Below are positions 14,787-21,829 of a DNA stretch of 24,844 nucleotides, piece by piece. The position numbers and the translations under genes are program-made. The stretch covers positions 1 to 24,844 of the forward strand of contig MTML01000120.1 in the NCBI GenBank assembly GCA_002011215.1, given 5' to 3'. Source of the DNA: Archaeoglobus sp. JdFR-24. GTDB lineage: Archaea > Halobacteriota > Archaeoglobi > Archaeoglobales > Archaeoglobaceae. Position 1 is the stretch's first letter. Each line of letters opens with the position of its first letter. The notes under the pieces were generated by a model. That model searched no databases and was not told where the DNA came from. It saw only the letters and a list, made by a program, of their open reading frames with translations.

Positions 14787-15773
14787 CTATACTAATTCAT
14801 TTAATCTTACCAAAACATCTGAAGCTTTTAGAATCTCATTCACATCGATTCTTTCCATTTCTGTATGGCAGTATCTCAACTCCCCTGGTCCCCAGACTGC
14901 AACATCACAATTGCTCAACTTTAGATTAATTGCATCTGTCCATGAAGGCATTTCAGAATATCTTACCCCCAGTTTTGCCATCTTAATTGCCCTTTCAAGT
15001 AATTCAACAACTTTTACACCTTCAAATCCGCCACATTCCTCTATTATTTCAACACTTCCATAATATTTTGAAATATTCAAAATTTTGTTTTTTAGCTGTG
15101 AAACGCTCACTTCTGGTGGATATACAAAATCCAGCTTTACTTTACACCTATCAGGAATTACATATTCATCACTTCCACCTTCAATCTTTAAAATCGAGAA
15201 TTTGATTGGCGGAAATTTGGTTTTTAAAGATTTTAAAGATTCAAAGAATTCAATAGTTTTCTCTATTGCGTTAATTCCGAACTCGGGCATGGAACCGTGT
15301 GCTTTTTCTCCCTTTATTTCCAGCTCAACCTCCAGACTGCCATACTGTCTTTTTGCAATGGCCAATGATGTTGGCTCCATCACAACTGCCATTTTCGGTT
15401 TATGCTTACCAGAAAAAATCTTTGAACCTTCCCCACCTTCTTCCTCATCTGAAAAAAAGACTATTCCATAGTTTAATTCATCAATTCTTTCGAGGCTTAT
15501 TAAAATGGCTGCGATACTCCCCTTTGCATCGCACACACCAGTTCCATGTGCAAACTTTCCATCAAAGGAGAATGGTTTTTTGGTACCAACTGTATCTATG
15601 TGGGTTGTAACGAAAAAATCTGATTTTGAATTGATTATTAAATTGGAATCCTCAATTTTAGTTTTAAACCCAAGATTATTAATATAATCTGAAAGAAATA
15701 TGGCAATCTCATCCTCCTTTCCCGAAGGTGATGGAATCTCAACCAGTTGTTTGAGCAATTTGATTAAACCCAT
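14787..15773 (-). CDS. M20-family metallo-deacylase ([LysW]-lysine hydrolase / ArgE-DapE-like)
   Basis: 328 residues from the ATG at 15773; the frame is open for 21 more codons, but those overlap the promoter and the divergent GNAT gene. M20 zinc sites are visible: VTTHIDTV (His/Asp), GVCDAKGS (bridging Asp), FSDEEEGGEGS (catalytic and metal Glu), VMEPTSL (Glu) and CHTEMERI (C-terminal His). The compact length, GVCDAKGS and the REYG-like KRQYGS segment fit the LysK branch, which releases lysine or ornithine from LysW carrier protein in archaea. No lysW, lysX or lysJ is in the window, so the substrate is inferred. It is divergent from a GNAT gene, sharing a 40-nt promoter region. Confidence 0.85.
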   Translation of the reverse strand: MGLIKLLKQLVEIPSPSGKEDEIAIFLSDYINNLGFKTKIEDSNLIINSKSDFFVTTHIDTVGTKKPFSFDGKFAHGTGVCDAKGSIAAILISLERIDELNYGIVFFSDEEEGGEGSKIFSGKHKPKMAVVMEPTSLAIAKRQYGSLEVELEIKGEKAHGSMPEFGINAIEKTIEFFESLKSLKTKFPPIKFSILKIEGGSDEYVIPDRCKVKLDFVYPPEVSVSQLKNKILNISKYYGSVEIIEECGGFEGVKVVELLERAIKMAKLGVRYSEMPSWTDAINLKLSNCDVAVWGPGELRYCHTEMERIDVNEILKASDVLVRLNELV

Positions 15774-15779
15774 ATCAAA

Positions 15780-15792
15780 GATTTTAAAAATC
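15780..15792. promoter_or_regulatory. Shared TATA-like element of the M20/GNAT divergent pair
   Basis: GATTTTAAAAATC is nearly palindromic and sits in the 40-nt gap between the two start codons (15773 minus, 15814 plus). It is about the right distance (near 28 nt) for the plus gene. It is too close for the minus gene, whose own box must lie nearer to or inside the GNAT reading frame. Confidence 0.4.
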
Positions 15793-15813
15793 AAAATAAA
15801 AAAGTTTTTTGAG

Positions 15814-16269
15814 ATGAAAATAAGAAATGCTAACACAAACGACTTGGACAGCTTTGTAAGACTTTATCAAATATCATACAAGAATATGGAAGAATACGCA
15901 TATACTAGAAAGAGAGAGATTAAATGGTATTTCAAATGGTTAATGAAAAGAGATGAATATGGTTTTTTTGTTGCTGAAATTAAAGAACCTGTTGGTTTTG
16001 TTGCATGTGATGCTAACTGGATCAGTTTTTTTGAGGGAAAGAAACTTGGAGAGATTCACGAACTTTTTGTGGATCCCGATTATAGAAACAGAGGGGTTGG
16101 AAGAAAACTGCTTGATGTAGGGATAGAATATGCAAAGAGTCGTGGGAGGGAATTAATTGAACTCTGGGTTGGAATGACAAATCATACCGCCAAGGAATTT
16201 TATAAAAAAGTGGGGTTTATTGAGAGTGGTGTTTGGGGGAAATGGATTAGAATGATCAAGGAGATTTAA
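15814..16269 (+). CDS. GNAT-family N-acetyltransferase
   Basis: 151 residues from the ATG at 15814, which follows TTGAG; upstream in-frame codons belong to the opposite gene's 5' end. The start MKIRNANTNDLDSFVRLYQ is a standard GNAT opening. The acetyl-CoA pyrophosphate loop is RNRGVGRKLL (about 93-102). IHELFVDPDYRNRGVG and the later LWVGMTNHTAKEFYKKVGF give motifs A and B. Substrate specificity is not readable; RimI-like protein or small-amine acetylation are both possible. The divergent deacylase neighbour may form an acetylation-related pair, but this is speculation. Confidence 0.9.
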   Translation: MKIRNANTNDLDSFVRLYQISYKNMEEYAYTRKREIKWYFKWLMKRDEYGFFVAEIKEPVGFVACDANWISFFEGKKLGEIHELFVDPDYRNRGVGRKLLDVGIEYAKSRGRELIELWVGMTNHTAKEFYKKVGFIESGVWGKWIRMIKEI

Positions 16270-16359
16270 ATCTGGTTATAGAATCTCAATAATTTTACCC
16301 TTAAAGCAACGGTATTCAGCTAATCATCTAATTTTTGGACATATAAAAATTTAAAGGAC

Positions 16360-16540
16360 ATTTTTACCCTCTTCTCGGTCCTCACTTTGATAACCCCTCT
16401 CATAGATATATGAATATTTTTCCATCTCCTGTTTCCCCTGTTCTTACCTCAAAGCACCAGTCTCTTTCCCTCTATTCCATTGCTTTATACATTCTTCTCA
16501 ACGACAGGTCCACACTTCTCGCATACTATCTCACTTCTTT
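16360..16540 (-). pseudogene. Decayed coding sequence
   Basis: Between the GNAT gene and 16717 there is no intact gene. The plus strand is pyrimidine rich, so the minus strand has the purine bias of coding strands in this window. Minus-strand frames give short protein-like pieces broken by stops and shifts. EIVCEKCGPVVEKNV (16532 down to 16488) resembles the zinc ribbon of transcription factor B. VRTGETGDGKIF (16447 down to 16412) followed in another frame by VIKVRT (16394 down to 16377) resembles the C-terminal part of PII signal proteins. The two resemblances disagree, so I name neither. The remainder (16541-16716) is A/T rich and holds the promoter region of the next gene. Confidence 0.35.
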
Positions 16541-16652
16541 ACTTCAGTTATATGATTCACAAAAAAAACGCGATTCAAGTTAACATTAATTTTTTTAACG
16601 GTATTTCATAAAATCTGTGAACGATCAGCAAAAATTCATAATTATTAAGTGA

Positions 16653-16673
16653 TAATATTAAAAAATTTTTTAA
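16653..16673. repeat. A/T palindromic 21-mer, reverse copy of the one at 5642-5662
   Basis: The core AAAAAATTTTTT is flanked on one side by TAATATT, making an exact reverse-complement match to 5642-5662. Base composition is pure A/T, so chance is not excluded. It lies about 45 nt before the Shine-Dalgarno of the gene at 16720 and may supply its TATA element. Confidence 0.5.
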
Positions 16674-16719
16674 AACTTCTCAAAAAAATCCGATTTTAAA
16701 CTTGGGAGGGGGGTGAATG

Positions 16720-17411
16720 ATGGCCTCGAACGAATACATTCTATATCTCATTAAAAAACTTGAACATCTGAAAACTCGAGTTATTTTCGATTCAAGATAT
16801 CCGATGCTGAGCCTCCTCTTTCATTATATAATTCCATGTTTCTCCTCAAAAAGACAAATATTCGCTGTCTTTTCAGACACAATGTGTAGAAGGCTTGAAA
16901 ATGCCTACTTATCCTTCAAAGAAGAATCTCCAGAGATGGTAGAAATTCTTGGAAATGCGAGCATCATAAAGATCGGTTTGAGTGAAGACGTACCTTTCGG
17001 TAGACTTTACGAGCACATACCTTATGGAAAACCAAAAGAAACCCTCTCAGAACTTGAAGATCTGTTGAGAAAGCTGAAAAATGGGGATTTACTTGTCTTT
17101 TATGGAATGCATTTTATACCTGCACTTTATGGTGTCGAAATCTTAAGCAGCATTATGAGGATATTCGACACTTTACCCAGGGAATCACTCTCTTTGCCCC
17201 CATACCCGATAACGTATACGAAAGGCACGTAGACAATCTAATACAGAGATTCTACGACGTCATTCTAAGGATTAAAAAAGAGGAGGAGTATGTAGGCTTC
17301 GGCGAGGAAACGTATCTTATTGGAGTTGAGCAGAGCTATATCAGAGATATCACGCCTGGTTTTGCAAGGTTCTGTGTAGAAAAAGATGGAAAGTTTGTAA
17401 GAATTTCATAA
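16720..17411 (+). pseudogene. Conserved archaeal protein gene with a frameshift near 17175
   Basis: The gene starts with a strong GGAGGGGGGTGA before ATG-ATG (16717/16720). It reads well for ~150 residues to MRIFDTL (17158-17175), then turns into unlikely sequence and stops at 17232. In the -1 frame the protein resumes as TQGITLFAPIPDNVYERHVD and continues to TAA at 17409, adding ~78 residues ending ITPGFARFCVEKDGKFVRIS. One missing base near 17172-17178 restores a protein of about 230 residues. The alpha/beta pattern, with GDLLVFYGMHFIPALYG in place of a Walker B strand, suggests a RecA/KaiC-like relative without a P-loop; this is uncertain. A sequencing error, a true mutation or a recoding site are all possible. 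Confidence 0.8.
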
Positions 17412-17434
17412 ACTTTTTATATAATTCATTAAAA

Positions 17435-19156
17435 TCAATCCCATGGAACGTATCTGTTTGTGATTGGCAATCTCCTATCTTTTCCAAAAGCTCTTGGAGT
17501 TATTTTCACTCCTGGTGGAGCCTGTCTTCTCTTGTATTCATTCCTGTCGACCATTTTTATCACTCTCTTTACAATTTCCTCATCGAATCCCTCGGCCACT
17601 ATCTCCTCAAAACTTTTATCCTCCTCTATATATGCCTTCAATATCAAATCGAGTGTTTCGTATGGTGGCAGATCATCCTGATCTCTCTGATCCGGCCTCA
17701 GTTCTGCTGACGGCGGCTTTTCAAAAATTCTCTCTGGTATTATTTCCATTCCAGCTCTTTTGTTTATATGTTTCGCGATTCTGTAAACCATCGTTTTGAA
17801 TACATCTTTTATCACAGCGAATCCTCCAGCCATGTCGCCATAGAGTGTTGCATATCCAACACTCATTTCGCTCTTATTACCTGTCGTTAAAACGAGGTAT
17901 CCAAATTTATTCGAAAGAGCCATCAAAATATTCCCTCTTATTCTTGCCTGAATGTTCTCTTCGGTTGCATCCCACCCTCTCCCCTCAAACACATTCTTAA
18001 GTTCCTCTAAATATTTCTCAAAAATTCTGGTTATGGGTATTTTTATTGTTCTGATCCCAAGATTATTCGCGAGAGTCTCTGCATCCTCTAAGCTGCTCTG
18101 AGACGTGAATTGAGAGGGCATTAAAACACCTATAACATTATCCTTCCCCAAAGCTTCAACTGCTATTGCTGCAACCAAGGATGAATCGATTCCCCCACTC
18201 AAACCAATCAGAACCTTATTAAACCCATTTTTTCTAACGTAATCTCTAACACCTGTAACTAAAGCCTTCAAAACTTCCTCCTCTGTATCCAGATCTTTCT
18301 CAATCCTTGTCTCAATCTCTTTTCTTGACCTGGGGCTGTTGCTGACAAATATCTTTGGGATTTCTTTTACTTTTGCTTTTTTCTTTCTTCTTCTCGGATC
18401 ATGGAGCCTCTTTCTGAATACAGCCTCAATGTTTAAATCCACAACAAGGAAGTCCTCCTCAAAAACTCTGGCCTGTGCGGTCAGATTGCCATCTTCGTCA
18501 AACACCATACTCCCTCCATCGAAAACAAGCTCATCCTGCCCACCAACGAGGTTGATGTAGGCAACGATTGTACAGTAGTCTGAGGCCCTTGTAGAAAGCA
18601 TCCTTTTCCTGAAATCCCTCTTTCCAACGTGATAGGGTGATGAAGATATATTGACAATCAGTTCTGCACCGTTCAAACTCTGTATCAAAGCCGGACCATC
18701 AGCATACCAAATATCTTCGCAGATCGTTATCCCAACGTTGATACCATTTATGATAAAGATATCTGGTTCTTTACCAGCCTGGAAGTATCTCTCCTCATCG
18801 AAGACACCGTAGTTCGGAAGAAACATCTTTCTATGTATACCTTTAACCTCACCATCATATATCAGGGCTGCTGCGTTGTAGATATCGTCTTCAGCATCAA
18901 TAAATCCAACAACGGCTGCGACCTCTCCGGTGTTTTCCACCACGTGTCTAAGTGCCTTTAAATTATCTTCAATGAATTGTGGCTTAAGGAGAAGGTCTTC
19001 AGGAGGATATCCTGGTAAAATGAGCTCTGGAAAGCATACCAGATCGGCTTTTACTTCCTCTGCTTTTTTTATGTTATCTAATATTTTTTCCGTATTGTAT
19101 TTCAAGTCTCCAACAACAGGATTTATCTGAGCCAGAGCAATTCTCAAATTTCGCAT
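17435..19156 (-). CDS. nadE: Glutamine-dependent NAD(+) synthetase
   Basis: 573 residues, a fusion of an N-terminal nitrilase-type glutaminase and a C-terminal NAD synthetase; it amidates nicotinate adenine dinucleotide. The glutaminase triad is visible: Glu44 ([15 protein letters not shown]), a Lys in [12 protein letters not shown] and a Cys in ITICEDIW. The synthetase P-loop is [14 protein letters not shown] (about 305-318), followed by [22 protein letters not shown] and the C-terminal [20 protein letters not shown]. The two-domain form is the bacterial-type enzyme; many archaea carry only the short ammonia-dependent NadE. Two palindromes lie 90-120 nt upstream and could regulate it. The nicotinamidase-like gene at 9539 belongs to the same pathway. 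Confidence 0.96.
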   Translation of the reverse strand: MRNLRIALAQINPVVGDLKYNTEKILDNIKKAEEVKADLVCFPELILPGYPPEDLLLKPQFIEDNLKALRHVVENTGEVAAVVGFIDAEDDIYNAAALIYDGEVKGIHRKMFLPNYGVFDEERYFQAGKEPDIFIINGINVGITICEDIWYADGPALIQSLNGAELIVNISSSPYHVGKRDFRKRMLSTRASDYCTIVAYINLVGGQDELVFDGGSMVFDEDGNLTAQARVFEEDFLVVDLNIEAVFRKRLHDPRRRKKKAKVKEIPKIFVSNSPRSRKEIETRIEKDLDTEEEVLKALVTGVRDYVRKNGFNKVLIGLSGGIDSSLVAAIAVEALGKDNVIGVLMPSQFTSQSSLEDAETLANNLGIRTIKIPITRIFEKYLEELKNVFEGRGWDATEENIQARIRGNILMALSNKFGYLVLTTGNKSEMSVGYATLYGDMAGGFAVIKDVFKTMVYRIAKHINKRAGMEIIPERIFEKPPSAELRPDQRDQDDLPPYETLDLILKAYIEEDKSFEEIVAEGFDEEIVKRVIKMVDRNEYKRRQAPPGVKITPRAFGKDRRLPITNRYVPWD

Positions 19157-19244
19157 AATTTAGTTTAAATTTTCTGGTGATAAAAGCATTAGGTTGATGG
19201 TGATGCAATAAGTAACAGAATCTGGGATATGTGTTTAATTATCA

Positions 19245-19277
19245 GTGTTAACACGATGACATTGCCTGTGTTAACAC
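19245..19277. promoter_or_regulatory. Paired palindromic operator candidates
   Basis: Two perfect copies of the palindrome GTGTTAACAC (19245-19254 and 19268-19277) have centres 23 bp apart, about two helical turns. A further inverted repeat, TTTAGTA / TACTAAA, follows at about 19296-19313. They lie 89-121 nt upstream of the nadE start. The next plus-strand gene is 400 nt away. This looks like a binding site for a dimeric regulator; no regulator gene is in the window. Confidence 0.55.
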
Positions 19278-19313
19278 AAAAACATTTTTAGTTGCTTTAG
19301 TAAGTATACTAAA

Positions 19314-19682
19314 ACTGTGGCTCAAGAAGTTGCTGCAGGTGTTGAATAGAAAGTGAACTGGGAGATGGATGGAGAAGCAGTTAGAAAAGAAATCCATTAT
19401 GGAGATGGGTGAATTTAACCTGTGGATGCTACCCTGAAAGACTAAAAGCTTACAAGCAGCTCTGCAGCTAACAAACTCATGAACTGAGTAAGTTCAGTGC
19501 GGGGACAAAAAATGAAAGATGTTTAAACTATGAGGTTGAAATTGATGGTATATTTACAGTATCAAAAAAATGGAATTGTGTCCTGTACCTCTTCTAAGGT
19601 GAGAAAGCTTAGGATTAATAGTAAGGGACAGAATTATTTATCATGCGCCACGATTCAGACAATCACTGTAGAGGGATCATGA
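19314..19682 (+). other. Gene-free stretch with decayed coding look
   Basis: No intact gene. A plus-strand frame near 19318-19410 reads VAQEVAAGVE, stop, then KVNWEMDGEAVRKEIHYGDG, stop; it looks like a broken ORF of unknown family. Several short frames downstream (19430-19620) have no continuity. The last 60 nt should contain the promoter of the TPD nuclease gene; an AATTATTTATCATG block at 19632-19645 is a possible TATA element. Nothing else was recognised. Confidence 0.4.
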
Positions 19683-20744
19683 ATGAGGATAACTCTGGAA
19701 GAATTTAAAGAAATAAGAAAAAATCTCAGGAATATTTCTGACCTCTCCAGACTTAACTACCCGAGAGGGGCTTTGTTCACAATTCTTAACCAGAAAAAAG
19801 TAGATCATGTTAAATACGATTACGGCATTGCAATTAAAAAACTGGATGAACTTGCCGGATACTGGGAAAAAAACAAAAAGTTTCCTGGCTGGTTAAGGCT
19901 GACCCCAATGATGAGGATCCGCCTCCTTCTAAGGTCTCTGAATTTCTCCAAAAAAGAAATTAAAAAATATTTAAGCGACCCGGAAGAGATTGAAGACGAT
20001 TCACTCAGGGAAATCGTGTGGAAAGCAACATTCACAGATTTTATTTATTCACCCATCGCCGTTAAACATCAATTCGCAAGGGGTAGACTGGGAGAAAACA
20101 TCATCGAAAGGTGGTTAATTGAGAAGAATATTAAATTCAAAACGGAAAACGATTTGAAGAAGGAATGCACAAAAACTCCCGACTTCTTCTTTCCGGAACC
20201 GTTGATGATTGATGGTGAGGAAGTCAACTGGATAGAAAGTAAAGCTCTTTTTGGCGATCCAAAAACTCACTGGATTTACTGGAAAAAGCAGTTTTCCCAA
20301 TATTTAGAGCTTTTTGGTAATGGATTTGCTATTTACTGGTTTGGAAAGGTAATTGGGCTTGATGACAGGGTAAGAATCTGGAATGAAAGTTATTTTCATT
20401 CTCCGATGAGGAGTGCACTTCTTGATATGAAAATTTTCACGGCTGGAAGTCGCATCTATAAAGGGGAAAAACTTGAAAAGATTGTGAACGACCTCTCTAT
20501 TTCGACAATTGCTGATCTAGGAGCCGATATTAGCGATATTAGTTTTGATAGCGTGAGACAAATAAATCTGGATTTTGATAGGGTTTACAGCAGGGAGTTT
20601 GTTGATGCAGTATGCAAACTGATTGATCAGTATTCATATGGAAGAATTTTAATCCTTGGAAGGGAGAGGGACTGGAGGAAGTGTAAAAGAAGACACCTTT
20701 CCTGGATTTTAAAGAACATGGGTTTTAGTGTGGTGCATCTCTAA
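19683..20744 (+). CDS. TPD-motif PD-(D/E)XK nuclease, archaeal relative of human CDIN1 (C15orf41)
   Basis: 353 residues. The key landmark is TPDFFFPEP (about 162-170), the Thr-Pro-Asp motif that names the TPD family, followed by VNWIESKALFGD (about 180-191). Together these give the D...ExK core of a PD-(D/E)XK nuclease. The helical N terminus includes YPRGALFTILNQKK and FARGRLGENIIERWLIEKNIKF just before the core, matching the family layout. HWIYWKKQFSQYLELFGNGFAIYWFG follows it. The human homologue binds codanin-1, and its loss causes congenital dyserythropoietic anaemia I; the archaeal role is unknown. The C-terminal ~130 residues are a separate less conserved part. ATG at 19683; another ATG four bases upstream is out of frame. 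Confidence 0.85.
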   Translation: MRITLEEFKEIRKNLRNISDLSRLNYPRGALFTILNQKKVDHVKYDYGIAIKKLDELAGYWEKNKKFPGWLRLTPMMRIRLLLRSLNFSKKEIKKYLSDPEEIEDDSLREIVWKATFTDFIYSPIAVKHQFARGRLGENIIERWLIEKNIKFKTENDLKKECTKTPDFFFPEPLMIDGEEVNWIESKALFGDPKTHWIYWKKQFSQYLELFGNGFAIYWFGKVIGLDDRVRIWNESYFHSPMRSALLDMKIFTAGSRIYKGEKLEKIVNDLSISTIADLGADISDISFDSVRQINLDFDRVYSREFVDAVCKLIDQYSYGRILILGRERDWRKCKRRHLSWILKNMGFSVVHL

Positions 20745-20802
20745 TTCTTGAGGTTGTTTTTATTAATTTGAGTTGAGTTTAAGGAAATCTCATCAAAATA
20801 CC

Positions 20803-20815
20803 AAAAATTTAAAAT
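20803..20815 (+). promoter_or_regulatory. TATA-box candidate of the leader peptide and aromatic operon
   Basis: AAAATTTAAAATA, preceded by CCAA as a possible BRE, is centred about 29 nt before the ATG at 20839. The predicted transcript start falls within a few bases of that ATG, so the leader peptide would be translated from an almost leaderless mRNA. A second A/T block (TTAATATACA, about 20986-20995) could be an additional promoter just before ADH synthase. Confidence 0.5.
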
Positions 20816-20838
20816 ACTAGAAATCTAATCAACCACCA

Positions 20839-20943
20839 ATGGTTCAGTCTGAGCTAAACATTGATACCTCTGAACTTCTCTATTTTGGATATAGCTTTGG
20901 CTTTGATTATGGGTTTAGCTTTTGGTTTAGCTTTGGTTATTGA
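20839..20943 (+). CDS. Aromatic-rich 34-residue peptide, candidate attenuation leader of the aro operon
   Basis: ATG to TGA frame of 34 codons. Residues 1-14 (MVQSELNIDTSELL) contain no aromatic amino acid; residues 15-34 (YFGYSFGFDYGFSFWFSFGY) contain 7 Phe, 4 Tyr and 1 Trp, separated mainly by Gly and Ser. All Phe codons are TTT and all Tyr codons TAT. It lies 79 nt upstream of ADH synthase in the same direction, with its own TATA-like element ~29 nt before the ATG. Bacterial trp and phe leader peptides have the same logic: a short frame rich in the end-product amino acids before the biosynthetic genes. A small structural peptide unrelated to control is the alternative. Existence of the frame is certain; function is inference. 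Confidence 0.6.
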   Translation: MVQSELNIDTSELLYFGYSFGFDYGFSFWFSFGY

Positions 20944-20950
20944 ACTTCTG

Positions 20951-21021
20951 GGAGGTGTTGGTTGTTGTCAAATATCTGCTTGAAATTAATATACAAAAAT
21001 TTAATAAAAGGATGTGAATAA
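20951..21021 (+). CDS. Possible second mini-ORF coupling into ADH synthase
   Basis: GGAGGTG (20951-20957), a perfect complement to the archaeal anti-Shine-Dalgarno, stands in the leader with no ATG behind it. TTG codons at 20962 and 20965 follow at suitable spacing and open a frame, MLSNICLKLIYKNLIKGCE (first TTG read as Met). Its TAA (21019-21021) is one base before the ADH synthase ATG at 21023. A GTG at 20955 opens a competing 20-codon frame ending at 21017. Coupled re-initiation is plausible; whether either is translated is unknown. Confidence 0.3.
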
Positions 21022-21022
21022 T

Positions 21023-21829
21023 ATGTTAGGGAAAAAAAGACGGATGGCGAAAATCCTCAAAAGGGGCAGGACTTTTATTGTACCTATGGATCATGGAATC
21101 ACATCTGGGCCAATTAGTGGAATAGAGAATATCGACAGGGTTATTAGAGAAATAATGGTTTATGTAGATGCAGTGATACTTCATAAGGGTGTTGCCAAGA
21201 ATTCAATCTTAATGCAGGATGCGAATATTGGTTTGATAATACATCTCAGTGCATCCTCTGCCCTATCATCTGATGTGAATGATAAAAGGATAGTCACAAG
21301 TGTGGAAAATGCGATTAAACTTGGAGGAGATGCGGTAAGTGTGCATGTTAATGTTGGGAGTAGAACTGAAGCACGGCAGCTGACGGAATTAGGACATATA
21401 GCTGAAATTTGTGATGAGTGGGGTATACCACTCCTTGCGATGATGTATCCGAGGGGAGATAAAATTGATGAGAGAGATGCTGAGATGGTAAGGCATGCTG
21501 TGAGAATCGGCTACGAACTCGGAGCAGACATCATTAAAACCAATTACACAGGTTCAGTTGATTCATTCATCGATGTGGTGGAAAGCTCTCCGGTGCCGGT
21601 GGTGGTTGCAGGGGGAAGCAAGAGTGATGACTTAAAGCTCCTGCAGGAGGTGAAAGATGCTATTCTTGCTGGAGCGGCTGGAGCAGCAGTTGGTAGAAAT
21701 ATATTTCAACATAAAAATCCTGGAAAGATGGCTCAGGCACTCAGAAAGATTATACATGGAGATATAAGATTGGAAGATATCAGAGGGTTGTTTTATGAAG
21801 GAAATATGGTTGCTGAGCGCAGGAAATAG
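21023..21829 (+). CDS. aroA': 2-amino-3,7-dideoxy-D-threo-hept-6-ulosonate (ADH) synthase
   Basis: 268-residue DhnA/FbaB-type class I aldolase that makes ADH, the entry compound of the archaeal alternative route to 3-dehydroquinate. Motifs match the family: FIVPMDHGITSGP (Asp, His), LLAMMYPRGD (catalytic Tyr), DIIKTNYTGS (Schiff-base Lys), PVVVAGGSKSDD (phosphate loop) and AAVGRNIFQH. The ATG at 21023 is preceded by AAAGGATGTGA. A GTG nine bases upstream is in frame and less likely. The end overlaps the next gene by 35 nt, implying coupled translation. It is the first structural gene after the aromatic-rich leader. Confidence 0.95.
   Translation: MLGKKRRMAKILKRGRTFIVPMDHGITSGPISGIENIDRVIREIMVYVDAVILHKGVAKNSILMQDANIGLIIHLSASSALSSDVNDKRIVTSVENAIKLGGDAVSVHVNVGSRTEARQLTELGHIAEICDEWGIPLLAMMYPRGDKIDERDAEMVRHAVRIGYELGADIIKTNYTGSVDSFIDVVESSPVPVVVAGGSKSDDLKLLQEVKDAILAGAAGAAVGRNIFQHKNPGKMAQALRKIIHGDIRLEDIRGLFYEGNMVAERRK

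Noticed and set aside
15700..15813. N-terminal extension of the GNAT gene
   Set aside because: It overlaps the start of the divergent deacylase and is low-complexity; the GNAT fold begins at 15814.
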